The notes beneath the pieces are model-generated. The model ran no database searches. It was not told where the DNA came from and worked only from the letters and a program-made list of their open reading frames with translations. Below, piece by piece: positions 55,716-64,000 of a stretch of DNA of 64,000 nucleotides. Both the position numbers and the translations under genes were made by a program. The stretch lies in assembly GCF_001650345.1 (NCBI RefSeq), contig NZ_LVHF01000012.1:558001-622000 (forward strand). The letters run 5' to 3'. Position 1 is the first letter of the stretch. The number at the start of each line of letters is the position of its first letter. Origin of the DNA: Photobacterium jeanii (GTDB lineage Bacteria > Pseudomonadota > Gammaproteobacteria > Enterobacterales > Vibrionaceae).

Positions 55716-58103
55716 TTAGTCACGTAGACTAGCACCGAAACGCTCAGCAAGAACAGCAACGATACTATCAACAGCACCAGCAATGTCCGCTTCTTCAAGG
55801 GTACGCTCTGCAGATTGTAGTGTTAGCGCAATTGCTAGGCTCTTCTGACCTTCTTCAACACCTTTACCACGGTAAACGTCGAATAGGTTAACGCCAGTTA
55901 GAAGCTCACCACCGTTTGCACGACATACTTCAACTACGTCACCAGCAGCAATTTCTTCGTTTACAACAATCGCGATATCACGACGGTTTGCAGGGAACTT
56001 AGAAACAACAACAGCTTCAGGTAGTTCACGAGTATTGATTGCATCCCACTCGATCTCGAATACGATAGTACGGCCGTTAAGACCAAACTTACGCTCTAGC
56101 TCAGGGTGAACAGTACCAATGATACCTACTTCTTTACCGTCAACAACGATAGCCGCTGTTTGACCTGGGTGAAGTGCTGGGTGCTTAGCTGGTTTGAAAC
56201 CAAATGCAGCTTCATTTGCAGTTAGCTCAAGAACCGCTTCCAAGTCACCTTTTAGATCGAAGAAATCAACAGTGTTGCTTTCGATATCCCAGTGCTCTTC
56301 GCTACGGTTACCAGCGATAACACCAGCAAGCATTGGCTCTTGACGCATGCCATTTTCAGCGGCTTCACAAGGAATGAAACGTAGACCGTATTCGAATAGA
56401 CGAACGCGTGGTTGCTGACGTTTCTGGTTGTGTACAACTGTGTTTAGCAGACCTTGAATAAGGCCAAGACGCATCGCTGACATATCCGCAGAAATTGGGA
56501 ATGGCAGGATTAGCGGCTCAACGTCAGGCACGATCAGTTTTTGTTGCTCTGGTTCTACGAAGCTGTAAGTAATTGCTTCGTGGTAACCACGGTCAACAAG
56601 AAGGTCACGTACGCGCTTAAGCGGTAGGTTTGCTTCTTTGTGATCGTTCATGCTTAGCGCAGCAACAGGTGATTGGTTAGGAATGTTATCGTAACCGTAG
56701 ATACGACCAACTTCTTCAATCAGATCTTGCTCGATAGCAATATCAAAACGCCATGTTGGTGCAGTTGCTGTCCAGCCTTCCGCTGAAGCTTCAACTGTTA
56801 GACCTAGACGCTCTAGGATTTCAACAACATCGCTATCAGCAATGTGGTGACCTAGAAGGTTGTCTAGCTTAGTACGACGTAGGGCAACTGTGTTTGGCTT
56901 AGGTAGGTCAGCTTCTGACTCTACAGCAACAACAGGCGCTACTTCACCGCCACAGATTTCAACTAGCAGCTCTGTTGCACGCTCCATTGCGCTGTGTTGT
57001 AGAGCAAAATCTACACCACGCTCAAAACGCATAGAGGAATCAGTGTGTAGACCGTAGCTACGTGCGCGACCACGAATGTGATCAGGTGCGAAGAATGCAC
57101 ACTCAAGTAGTACGTCTTTAGTTTCAGTCGTTACACCAGACTCTTCACCACCAAAGATACCTGCAATTGCAAGTGCTTTGTTTTGGTCAGCGACAACGAG
57201 TGTATCTGCATTCAGTTCAGCTTCAGTACCGTCTAGAAGAGTTAGCTTTTCGCCTTGCTCTGCCATGCGAACCACGATGCCACCTTCAACCTTGTTTAGG
57301 TCGAACGCGTGCATTGGCTGGCCTTGCTCAAGCAGTACATAGTTAGTGATATCAACAACAGGATCGATCGAGCGAATACCACAGCGACGCAGTTTTTCTT
57401 GCATCCAAAGTGGTGTTTCAGCTTGAACGTTAACATTCTTAACTACACGACCAAGGTAACGTGGACATGCAGCCGTCGCTTTAACGTCGATAGAAACAGT
57501 ATCATCGATAGATGGCGCAACAGCTTCAACTGCTGGCTCAGTCACATCTGCGCGGTTTAGTACACCTACTTCACGAGCAAGACCACGGATGCTGAAACAG
57601 TCAGCGCGGTTTGCCGTTAGGTCTACATCAACGGTTACATCTTCAAGACCTAGGAATTCACGGAAGTCAGTACCTAGTACTGCGCTTTCTGCTAGCTCAA
57701 GAATACCGTCAGACTCAACATCAATACCCAGCTCAGAGAAAGAACAAAGCATACCGTGAGAAGGCTGACCACGTAGTTTCGCTTTCTTGATCTTAAAATC
57801 ACCAGGAAGTACTGCACCAACAGTAGCAACCGCAACTTTAATACCAAGACGACAGTTAGACGCACCACATACGATGTCTAGTAACTCTTCAGCACCAACA
57901 TCAACTTTAGTTACGCGCAGTTTGTCTGCATCTGGGTGTTGTTCACACGAAACAACCTGACCCACTTTAACACCAGTAAATGAACCAGCTACAGGTAGTA
58001 CGTCGTCTACCTCTAGGCCAGCCATAGTAATTTGGTGAGTTAGTTCGTCAGTGGTAACCGCAGGGTTTACCCACTCACGAAGCCAAGATTCGCTGAATTT
58101 CAT
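55716..58103 (-). CDS. pheT: Phenylalanyl-tRNA synthetase beta subunit
   Basis: Beta subunit of the alpha2-beta2 enzyme charging tRNA-Phe, 795 residues as in E. coli. Visible are the N-terminal EMAP-like tRNA-binding domain (about 38-150), the B3/B4 editing domain (about 210-390), the B5 domain, and the C-terminal ferredoxin-fold anticodon-binding domain (about 700-795, starting [14 protein letters not shown]). It starts 18 bases after pheS and shares its transcript. Ends in a strong terminator. Confidence 0.97.
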   Translation of the reverse strand: MKFSESWLREWVNPAVTTDELTHQITMAGLEVDDVLPVAGSFTGVKVGQVVSCEQHPDADKLRVTKVDVGAEELLDIVCGASNCRLGIKVAVATVGAVLPGDFKIKKAKLRGQPSHGMLCSFSELGIDVESDGILELAESAVLGTDFREFLGLEDVTVDVDLTANRADCFSIRGLAREVGVLNRADVTEPAVEAVAPSIDDTVSIDVKATAACPRYLGRVVKNVNVQAETPLWMQEKLRRCGIRSIDPVVDITNYVLLEQGQPMHAFDLNKVEGGIVVRMAEQGEKLTLLDGTEAELNADTLVVADQNKALAIAGIFGGEESGVTTETKDVLLECAFFAPDHIRGRARSYGLHTDSSMRFERGVDFALQHSAMERATELLVEICGGEVAPVVAVESEADLPKPNTVALRRTKLDNLLGHHIADSDVVEILERLGLTVEASAEGWTATAPTWRFDIAIEQDLIEEVGRIYGYDNIPNQSPVAALSMNDHKEANLPLKRVRDLLVDRGYHEAITYSFVEPEQQKLIVPDVEPLILPFPISADMSAMRLGLIQGLLNTVVHNQKRQQPRVRLFEYGLRFIPCEAAENGMRQEPMLAGVIAGNRSEEHWDIESNTVDFFDLKGDLEAVLELTANEAAFGFKPAKHPALHPGQTAAIVVDGKEVGIIGTVHPELERKFGLNGRTIVFEIEWDAINTRELPEAVVVSKFPANRRDIAIVVNEEIAAGDVVEVCRANGGELLTGVNLFDVYRGKGVEEGQKSLAIALTLQSAERTLEEADIAGAVDSIVAVLAERFGASLRD

Positions 58104-58121
58104 TGTGATAAATCCTCTGGA

Positions 58122-59186
<1,065 letters not shown>

Positions 59187-59228
59187 CTAAATCCAAATTG
59201 AATTACAAGAAAAGTATGGGATTGAGTG

Positions 59229-59270
59229 AAAAAAAAACGCCTTTCCAGATCCCCTGTCCTGAAAGCACGC
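59229..59270 (-). promoter_or_regulatory. Attenuator-like terminator in the pheS leader
   Basis: A hairpin followed by T9 on the minus strand lies about 125 bases upstream of the pheS start, with no gene of that strand before it. It therefore probably ends a leader RNA, i.e. an attenuator. Its arms CTTTCAG and CTGGAAAG pair with one bulge. Confidence 0.65.
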
Positions 59271-59565
59271 AATCACACCCAAATCAGCCCCTAATTAACT
59301 GTTTCAAAAACGATCCTTGGCCACCTCAATCTCGTGAACAGCAAACGTTAACCAACTAACAACATTGTTTCATTTGGGTGCAATATTGATCGCAAAACAC
59401 CCCAAATAAAAAACAACGTTTAAAATTTATCGCATCTAAGCTTGCATTAATCCAAATTCACGCATAAATTAAAAACACTGTTCGATTGAGTGTTTTTAAG
59501 AACTATTTAAAACGGCCTAAAAACACTCAATAACTTAACTCTCTATATTTAAAAAGGAAATAACT
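59271..59565. promoter_or_regulatory. pheS leader with alternative pairing and divergent promoter region
   Basis: Three related segments on the minus strand: ATTTGGGGTG (59398-59407), CACCCAAAT (59372-59380) and ATTTGGGTG (59276-59284). The middle can pair with either outer one, the pattern of a two-state leader switch just before the terminator. No Phe-rich leader peptide is found; only very short ORFs with one Phe. The rest of the region is AT-rich and also drives the divergent gene at 59566. Confidence 0.45.
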
Positions 59566-59823
59566 ATGAATCATCAAGACAAGTATTGGTTAATCTATGC
59601 TAAAGCTACTTTTGTTATCGCTGTTGTTGCTATGGTTATCAGTATCATAAAGCTACCTGGTGACTTACTGGTAAAAGGCTACTACGGCATTTGTAGTTTA
59701 TTTCTAGTGAGCGCGACCATTACCTTGAGTAAAGCCGTCCGAGACCAAGCTGAATCTCACCGCTTAATCAATAAACTTGAAGAAGCGAAAACCGTTCAGA
59801 TCCTCAATGAAATGGATGAGTAA
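59566..59823 (+). CDS. YiaAB-family small membrane protein
   Basis: 85 residues with two membrane helices (about 11-27 and 38-56), a KGYYG motif between them and a charged end SKAVRDQAESHRLI. The pattern LLVKGYYGICSLFLVSATIT...KAVRD follows the YiaA/YiaB two-helix domain (one copy, where E. coli YiaA has two). The function is unknown. AAGGA lies seven bases before the ATG. It sits, with the next gene, between rplT and pheS on the opposite strand. Confidence 0.65.
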   Translation: MNHQDKYWLIYAKATFVIAVVAMVISIIKLPGDLLVKGYYGICSLFLVSATITLSKAVRDQAESHRLINKLEEAKTVQILNEMDE

Positions 59824-59861
59824 GCCACACTAGTCATCTCACACAGCCAATATAATAAGCT

Positions 59862-60302
59862 ATGCATTCTATGCTCCACCTCAAGCAGCAACTACAACAA
59901 CAACGCCAGCAGTTAGCCACACTGCTGGCTAATCACCGACTCGCAATCAAACAAAGCCAACAAGCAGAAAAGCAACACAGCGGAATACTTATTGAACAAC
60001 AAGATAGATTCCATAAAAAGCTTACTGCTCGCCCAACCAAGACCTCCGATCTCATGCGCCAAATAAAAGCGAGTCAGAAACAGCAGAAACGCTTAAAGCA
60101 ATTGCAGATTATTACGAAGAAACGAGAAAAGTCTTACCAGCAAACGAAAATAGCACTCATAAACACCACGGAGCTATTAGAAGATTGCAGCAAAGTGAGC
60201 GCATTAGAACCACATACCTGCCCTCTTACATTGCAAATCGCAATGGAAAAACAGTTACGTATCAACGCAGCTAAAATTGCTCTCGGTTTTTCATCGATAT
60301 GA
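59862..60302 (+). CDS. Coiled-coil protein, unknown function (possibly PriC-like)
   Basis: 146 residues, very rich in Gln and Lys, mostly helical (about 5-120), with a short C-terminal region containing two Cys. ATG 59862 or 59871 are possible, neither with a strong ribosome site. It vaguely resembles the helical primosomal protein PriC (a Phe near RFHKKL), but that is too weak to name it. It follows the YiaAB gene by 38 bases, so the two may form one unit. A heptamer repeat begins 11 bases after its stop. Confidence 0.5.
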   Translation: MHSMLHLKQQLQQQRQQLATLLANHRLAIKQSQQAEKQHSGILIEQQDRFHKKLTARPTKTSDLMRQIKASQKQQKRLKQLQIITKKREKSYQQTKIALINTTELLEDCSKVSALEPHTCPLTLQIAMEKQLRINAAKIALGFSSI

Positions 60303-60313
60303 AGAAATTAAAT

Positions 60314-60362
60314 AAGGTAGAAGGTAGAAGGTAGAAGGTAGAAGGTAGAAGGTAGAAGGTAG
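60314..60362. repeat. Seven tandem copies of the heptamer AAGGTAG
   Basis: Perfect array of seven 7-base units (49 bases) directly after the coiled-coil gene. It is not in a coding frame of a called gene; copy number could vary by slipped-strand replication. Confidence 0.9.
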
Positions 60363-60382
60363 AGGGATATTAAATGGCAGCA

Positions 60383-60413
60383 ATAAAAAAAGGAGAGCCG
60401 AGGCTCTCCTTTT
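60383..60413 (-). terminator. Terminator of the infC-rpmI-rplT operon
   Basis: 9-bp perfect stem AGGAGAGCC / GGCTCTCCT with a 2-base loop; T6 on the minus strand. Probably bidirectional, since a TTTT follows on the plus side. Confidence 0.88.
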
Positions 60414-60433
60414 CAGATCAAACTGGACTGAAA

Positions 60434-60787
60434 TTACAGTGCAGCTTTCGCTTTTTCAACTAGTACTGTGAAAGTAGCTTTGTCGAATACTGCGATATCA
60501 GCAAGGATCTTACGATCGATTTCGATAGACGCTTTCTTAAGACCGTTGATTAGACGGCTGTAAGACATGCCATTTTGACGAGCAGCAGCGTTGATACGTG
60601 CAATCCATAGTTGACGGAAAGTACGTTTCTTGTTGCGACGGTCACGGTAAGCGTATTGACCTGCTTTAGTAACAGCTTGGAAAGCTACGCGGTAAACACG
60701 TGAACGTGCACCGTAGTAACCTTTAGCTTGTTTAAGAACTTTCTTGTGACGTGCACGTGCTTGTACACCACGTTTTACGCGAGGCAT
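60434..60787 (-). CDS. rplT: 50S ribosomal protein L20
   Basis: Early-assembly ribosomal protein binding 23S rRNA, 117 residues, matching E. coli L20 in length and in the basic N-terminal [19 protein letters not shown] and the [21 protein letters not shown] region. It follows rpmI by 43 bases. In E. coli L20 represses its own operon by binding the leader; the same is plausible here. Confidence 0.98.
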   Translation of the reverse strand: MPRVKRGVQARARHKKVLKQAKGYYGARSRVYRVAFQAVTKAGQYAYRDRRNKKRTFRQLWIARINAAARQNGMSYSRLINGLKKASIEIDRKILADIAVFDKATFTVLVEKAKAAL

Positions 60788-60830
60788 AGGAGACTCCTAA
60801 CTAAAATATTAAAAATAAAACTAAAAACGA

Positions 60831-61025
60831 TTAAGCGAACGGAAGCATACGTGCAACAGCTGCCACTTCACACTTAGGAAGGATAGCGTTTGGACGAAGC
60901 TGACGTTTGTTCTTAGTAGTACGTTTAGTCAGGATGTGACGTTTAGTAGCGTGCTTAAACTTGAAACCACCAGCAGTTTTCTTGAAACGCTTAGCAGCAC
61001 CTTTGTTGGATTTCATCTTAGGCAT
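60831..61025 (-). CDS. rpmI: 50S ribosomal protein L35
   Basis: 64 residues from ATG 61025 ([17 protein letters not shown], the family start); the frame is open a few codons further. Very basic, with the typical [22 protein letters not shown] core. Lies between infC and rplT, after a terminator-like hairpin. Confidence 0.97.
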   Translation of the reverse strand: MPKMKSNKGAAKRFKKTAGGFKFKHATKRHILTKRTTKNKRQLRPNAILPKCEVAAVARMLPFA

Positions 61026-61074
61026 GATGAGACTCCGCATTGTTGATAGTTAATAATCTAGTAATCAGGCGAAC

Positions 61075-61103
61075 AAAAAGCGCTGCGGTTAAGCAGCGCT
61101 TTT
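61075..61103 (-). terminator. Hairpin with T tail between infC and rpmI
   Basis: Perfect 11-bp stem AAAAGCGCTGC / GCAGCGCTTTT, 6-base loop, T5 on the minus strand. It lies inside an operon, so it is probably a partial terminator or attenuator tuning rpmI-rplT relative to infC. Confidence 0.65.
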
Positions 61104-61123
61104 GCTACTTTCTAATGCCGTAA

Positions 61124-61675
61124 TTACTTCTTCTTAGGGGCAAGCATCATCGTCATTTGACGACCTTCTACTCGATTAGGGAAGCTTTCGCAGACCGCTA
61201 GGTCTTCTAGTTCTGCCTTAATACGATTTAGAAGCTCGATACCAAGATTCTGATGGGCCATTTCACGACCACGGAAACGTAGTGTGACTTTACCCTTGTT
61301 GCCCTCTTCTAAAAAGCGAGTCAGGTTGCGTAGTTTTACCTGATAATCGCCTTCGTCTGTACCAGGACGGAATTTAACTTCCTTAACCTGGATTTGTTTT
61401 TGCTTTTTCTTTTGCTCTTTAGCAGCCTTGCTCTTTTCGAACAGGTACTTGCCATAGTCCATCACACGACAAACTGGTGGCTCGGCATTAGGGCTAATTT
61501 CGACTAAGTCTACACCAGCTTCGTTAGCATGATTCATCGCTTCATCAATTGAAACAACACCAATTGACTCACCATCGATGCCAGTTAAACGAACTTCGCG
61601 TACGCCACGAATCTCACCGTTAAGACGATGTGCGTTTTGCTTAACTGGTGCTTGGGTTCTTCTTCCGCCTTTAAT
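61124..61675 (-). CDS. infC: Translation initiation factor IF-3 with AUU start
   Basis: IF-3, 183 residues from an ATT start at 61675. The reading frame from ATG 61537 lacks the conserved N-terminal domain, while the ATT start restores it, with [20 protein letters not shown] as its opening. E. coli infC also starts with AUU and the same I-K-G-G. GGAGG (61684-61688) lies eight bases upstream, inside the end of thrS, whose stop is only three bases before the start. A rare AUU start lets IF-3 limit its own synthesis. The C-terminal domain (about 95-183) ends MMLAPKKK. Confidence 0.95.
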   Translation of the reverse strand: MKGGRRTQAPVKQNAHRLNGEIRGVREVRLTGIDGESIGVVSIDEAMNHANEAGVDLVEISPNAEPPVCRVMDYGKYLFEKSKAAKEQKKKQKQIQVKEVKFRPGTDEGDYQVKLRNLTRFLEEGNKGKVTLRFRGREMAHQNLGIELLNRIKAELEDLAVCESFPNRVEGRQMTMMLAPKKK

Positions 61676-61678
61676 ACC

Positions 61679-63607
61679 TTATTCCTCCACAATATTGAGC
61701 TTACGACTGCTAATTTCTTCCTGCATAAATGCAACAAGATCATCAATCTTAAATTTACCCAAATCTTTACCCTTGCGAGTACGAACTGCAATCTCGCCTG
61801 CTTCAACTTCTTTGTCGCCGCAAACAAGCATGTAAGGCACTCGCTTCAAAGTATGTTCGCGAATTTTAAAGCCTATTTTCTCATTTCTCAAGTCCGCATT
61901 TACTCTAATTCCACTTTTTTGCAGTTTTTCGACAATTTCTTGAACATAATCTGCTTGGCTGTCAGTAATATTCATTACAACAGCCTGTTGTGGAGCTAGC
62001 CACGTAGGGAAGAAGCCAGCGTATTCTTCGATAAGGATACCGATGAAACGCTCTAGCGAACCTAGAATTGCACGGTGGATCATTACTGGAGTGTGACGTT
62101 CGTTGTCTTCACCCACGTAAGTTGCACCTAGACGCTCTGGTAGAGCGAAGTCTAGCTGAACTGTACCACATTGCCATGCACGATCTAGACAATCGTGCAG
62201 TGTGAACTCGATCTTAGGACCGTAGAACGCACCCTCGCCTTCTTGAATCTCGTATGGAATTTCCATTGATTCAAGCGCAAGTTTTAGGTCAGATTCCGCT
62301 TTGTCCCACATTTCGTCAGAACCTACACGCTTCTCTGGGCGAGTAGATAGCTTAACTTCGATGTTTTCAAAGCCGAATGTTGTGTATGTATCGTAAACCA
62401 TCTTGATACATGCTGTCACTTCCTGCTGAACTTGGCTTTCAGTACAGAAGATGTGTGCATCATCCTGAGTGAAACCACGAACACGCATTAGGCCGTGAAG
62501 TGCACCTGATGGCTCGTTACGGTGACAACAACCAAACTCTGCCATACGTAATGGTAGATCACGGTAAGATTTTAGACCTTGGTTAAAGATCTGTACGTGA
62601 CCTGGGCAGTTCATTGGTTTAACAGCATATTCACGGTTCTCTGAAGACGTCGTGAACATGTTCTCTGCGTATTTGTCCCAGTGACCAGAACGTTCCCAAA
62701 GAACGCGGTCCATCATTAGTGGACCTTTTACTTCTTGGTAACCGTACTCGTTTAGCTTGTCGCGTACGAATACTTCTAGCTCACGGAAAACAGTCCAACC
62801 GTTGTGGTGCCAGAACACCATACCAGGCGCTTCTTGCTGCATGTGGTATAGGTCTAATTGCTTACCTAGTTTACGGTGGTCACGCTTAGCCGCTTCTTCA
62901 AGACGCGTTAGGTGCGCTTTAAGAAGTTTCTTATCTTGGAACGCTGTGCCGTAGATACGTTGAAGCATCTTGTTGTCGCTGTTACCACGCCAGTATGCAC
63001 CAGCAACGTTCAGCAGTTTAAAGTGCTGACAGAAGCTCATGTTTGGTACGTGAGGACCACGACACATGTCGATGTATTCTTCGTGATGGTATAGCCCTGG
63101 ACGATCATCGCGAGATACGTTTTCGTCTAGGATTTCCATCTTGTAGGTTTCGCCACGTGATTCAAACGTATCACGTGCTTCCTGCCAGCTTACATTTTTC
63201 TTGATAACTTGGTACTTAGTTTTCGCAAGCTCAACCATGCGCTTCTCGATAACTTCAAGATCTTCTTGAGTTAGAGATTGCTCTAGGTCGATATCGTAGT
63301 AGAAGCCGTTGTCAATCGTTGGACCGATTGCCATTTTCACATCTGGGTACAGTTGCTTAATCGCGTGACCCAAAAGGTGAGCACAAGAGTGACGGATGAT
63401 TTCTAGACCGTCTTCGTCTTTTGCAGTGATGATTTCCAGAGAAGCATCGTTTTCAATCAGGTCACATGCATCAACACGTTCACCGTTAACACGACCAGCG
63501 ATACAAGCCTTAGCAAGGCCAGGACCGATAGATAGTGCTACGTCCATTGTTGAAACTGCGTTGTCGAATTGACGTTGACTGCCGTCAGGAAGAGTAATTA
63601 CAGGCAT
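61679..63607 (-). CDS. thrS: Threonyl-tRNA synthetase
   Basis: Class II synthetase, 642 residues as in E. coli, from ATG 63607 ([11 protein letters not shown]). TGS domain (about 1-62), editing domain with [16 protein letters not shown] near 74-89, core with motif 2 [19 protein letters not shown] near 363-381 and motif 3 near 510-525, and C-terminal anticodon domain from about 535. The zinc ligands Cys and His are in the core. A frame extension to 63646 is not used. infC follows three bases after its stop. Confidence 0.97.
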   Translation of the reverse strand: MPVITLPDGSQRQFDNAVSTMDVALSIGPGLAKACIAGRVNGERVDACDLIENDASLEIITAKDEDGLEIIRHSCAHLLGHAIKQLYPDVKMAIGPTIDNGFYYDIDLEQSLTQEDLEVIEKRMVELAKTKYQVIKKNVSWQEARDTFESRGETYKMEILDENVSRDDRPGLYHHEEYIDMCRGPHVPNMSFCQHFKLLNVAGAYWRGNSDNKMLQRIYGTAFQDKKLLKAHLTRLEEAAKRDHRKLGKQLDLYHMQQEAPGMVFWHHNGWTVFRELEVFVRDKLNEYGYQEVKGPLMMDRVLWERSGHWDKYAENMFTTSSENREYAVKPMNCPGHVQIFNQGLKSYRDLPLRMAEFGCCHRNEPSGALHGLMRVRGFTQDDAHIFCTESQVQQEVTACIKMVYDTYTTFGFENIEVKLSTRPEKRVGSDEMWDKAESDLKLALESMEIPYEIQEGEGAFYGPKIEFTLHDCLDRAWQCGTVQLDFALPERLGATYVGEDNERHTPVMIHRAILGSLERFIGILIEEYAGFFPTWLAPQQAVVMNITDSQADYVQEIVEKLQKSGIRVNADLRNEKIGFKIREHTLKRVPYMLVCGDKEVEAGEIAVRTRKGKDLGKFKIDDLVAFMQEEISSRKLNIVEE

Positions 63608-63789
63608 TGAATTATCCTTACAGTGGTGCCACACACCAAGTAGCACATGTTAGTAGTAAAGCCTTTGAAAGCTTTGATGAATAAAATGAGAAACTTGCTC
63701 CCCAACCCCGCAATACAGAGCGATAGAGAGAGCAAAGTCTGGCGATGATAACAGAGCCTTTGACTGTAATGCAAAGACTCAATGAGTCA

Positions 63790-64000
63790 TTATTGCTCAA
63801 CCAGTTGATATGTAACGACGTAAAGCTGCTCAATACCCGGATAAATGTCATGGATAACCGCTTTAAGCTCATCCAGTGTCATATTTTCTTGCTCAGCATG
63901 AAAGTCATTCAAAGCGGAAAATTGAATTGGTGACACATCGAGAATTTTCAATTGGCAAAACCAACGATCATCTTCATAAGTAGACACATCGACCACTGAG
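63790..64000 (-). CDS. yqfB: N4-acetylcytidine amidohydrolase (YqfB, 5' partial)
   Basis: ASCH-domain hydrolase of N4-acetylcytidine. The 5' end lies beyond the window; the frame is open to the edge and at least 68 residues of the C-terminal part are seen. The segment DDRWFCQLKI and HAEQENMTLDELKAVIHDIYPG match E. coli YqfB closely. On the same strand, upstream of thrS, with 180 bases between. Confidence 0.85.
   Translation of the reverse strand, partial: SVVDVSTYEDDRWFCQLKILDVSPIQFSALNDFHAEQENMTLDELKAVIHDIYPGIEQLYVVTYQLVEQ

Noticed and set aside
63618-63872. 84-codon minus-strand ORF between thrS and yqfB
   Set aside because: It overlaps the yqfB coding end in another frame and shows no family pattern.

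Overview
This window looks like a chromosomal segment of a Vibrionaceae gammaproteobacterium, possibly Photobacterium or a close relative. The evidence is gene content: Vibrio-type small proteins (DUF3802, DUF3334), a tandem glycine riboswitch in front of an alanine/glycine symporter, NagK, YidE, YegD, BtuCD and AstE homologues, and the translation block yqfB-thrS-infC-rpmI-rplT with pheST-ihfA nearby. The species is inferred, not proven. No rRNA, tRNA, CRISPR array, insertion sequence or prophage was seen.

Region 1 (1-8130): the 3' part of a type I secretion-like operon (TolC-family protein and two overlapping ABC half-transporters with unusual ATPase motifs), then a predicted exported LruC/GEVED protein and a lipoprotein. 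Region 2 (8199-21600): mostly housekeeping genes (hrpB, NAD-malic enzyme, sanA-like, DASS anion symporter, Gfo/Idh oxidoreductase, KAS III, rhlE-like helicase, nagK, tapT-like), with a 34-codon basic ORF too short for usual gene callers. Region 3 (21770-29730): signalling and small proteins. A receiver-CheC protein is translationally coupled to a PAS-GGDEF cyclase, and across a divergent gap lie a glutaredoxin and a DUF3334 protein with a CheC/CheX-type motif. Region 4 (29120-34170): a TetR regulator divergent from an RND efflux pair, with a 19-bp palindrome between them.

Region 5 (34199-42850): a membrane J-domain protein, a pseudo-receiver/AraC regulator, the riboswitch-controlled symporter, small enzymes, a Tat-exported HiPIP and YegD. 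Region 6 (43065-47606): two consecutive modules of DsbA-like CGHC protein plus porin; the first porin has a leader that could hide its ribosome binding site. Region 7 (47860-55240): YidE behind a chain of short inverted repeats, a Cache chemoreceptor, btuCD, astE and ihfA. Region 8 (55660-64000): pheST with an attenuator-like leader, two small plus-strand genes, a heptamer repeat, and rplT, rpmI, infC (AUU start), thrS and a partial yqfB.

Most transcription units end in clear hairpin terminators. The parts that deserve most attention are the degenerate ABC pair, the CheC/CheX-motif proteins, the duplicated DsbA-like/porin modules, and several structured leaders (porin, yidE, pheS).
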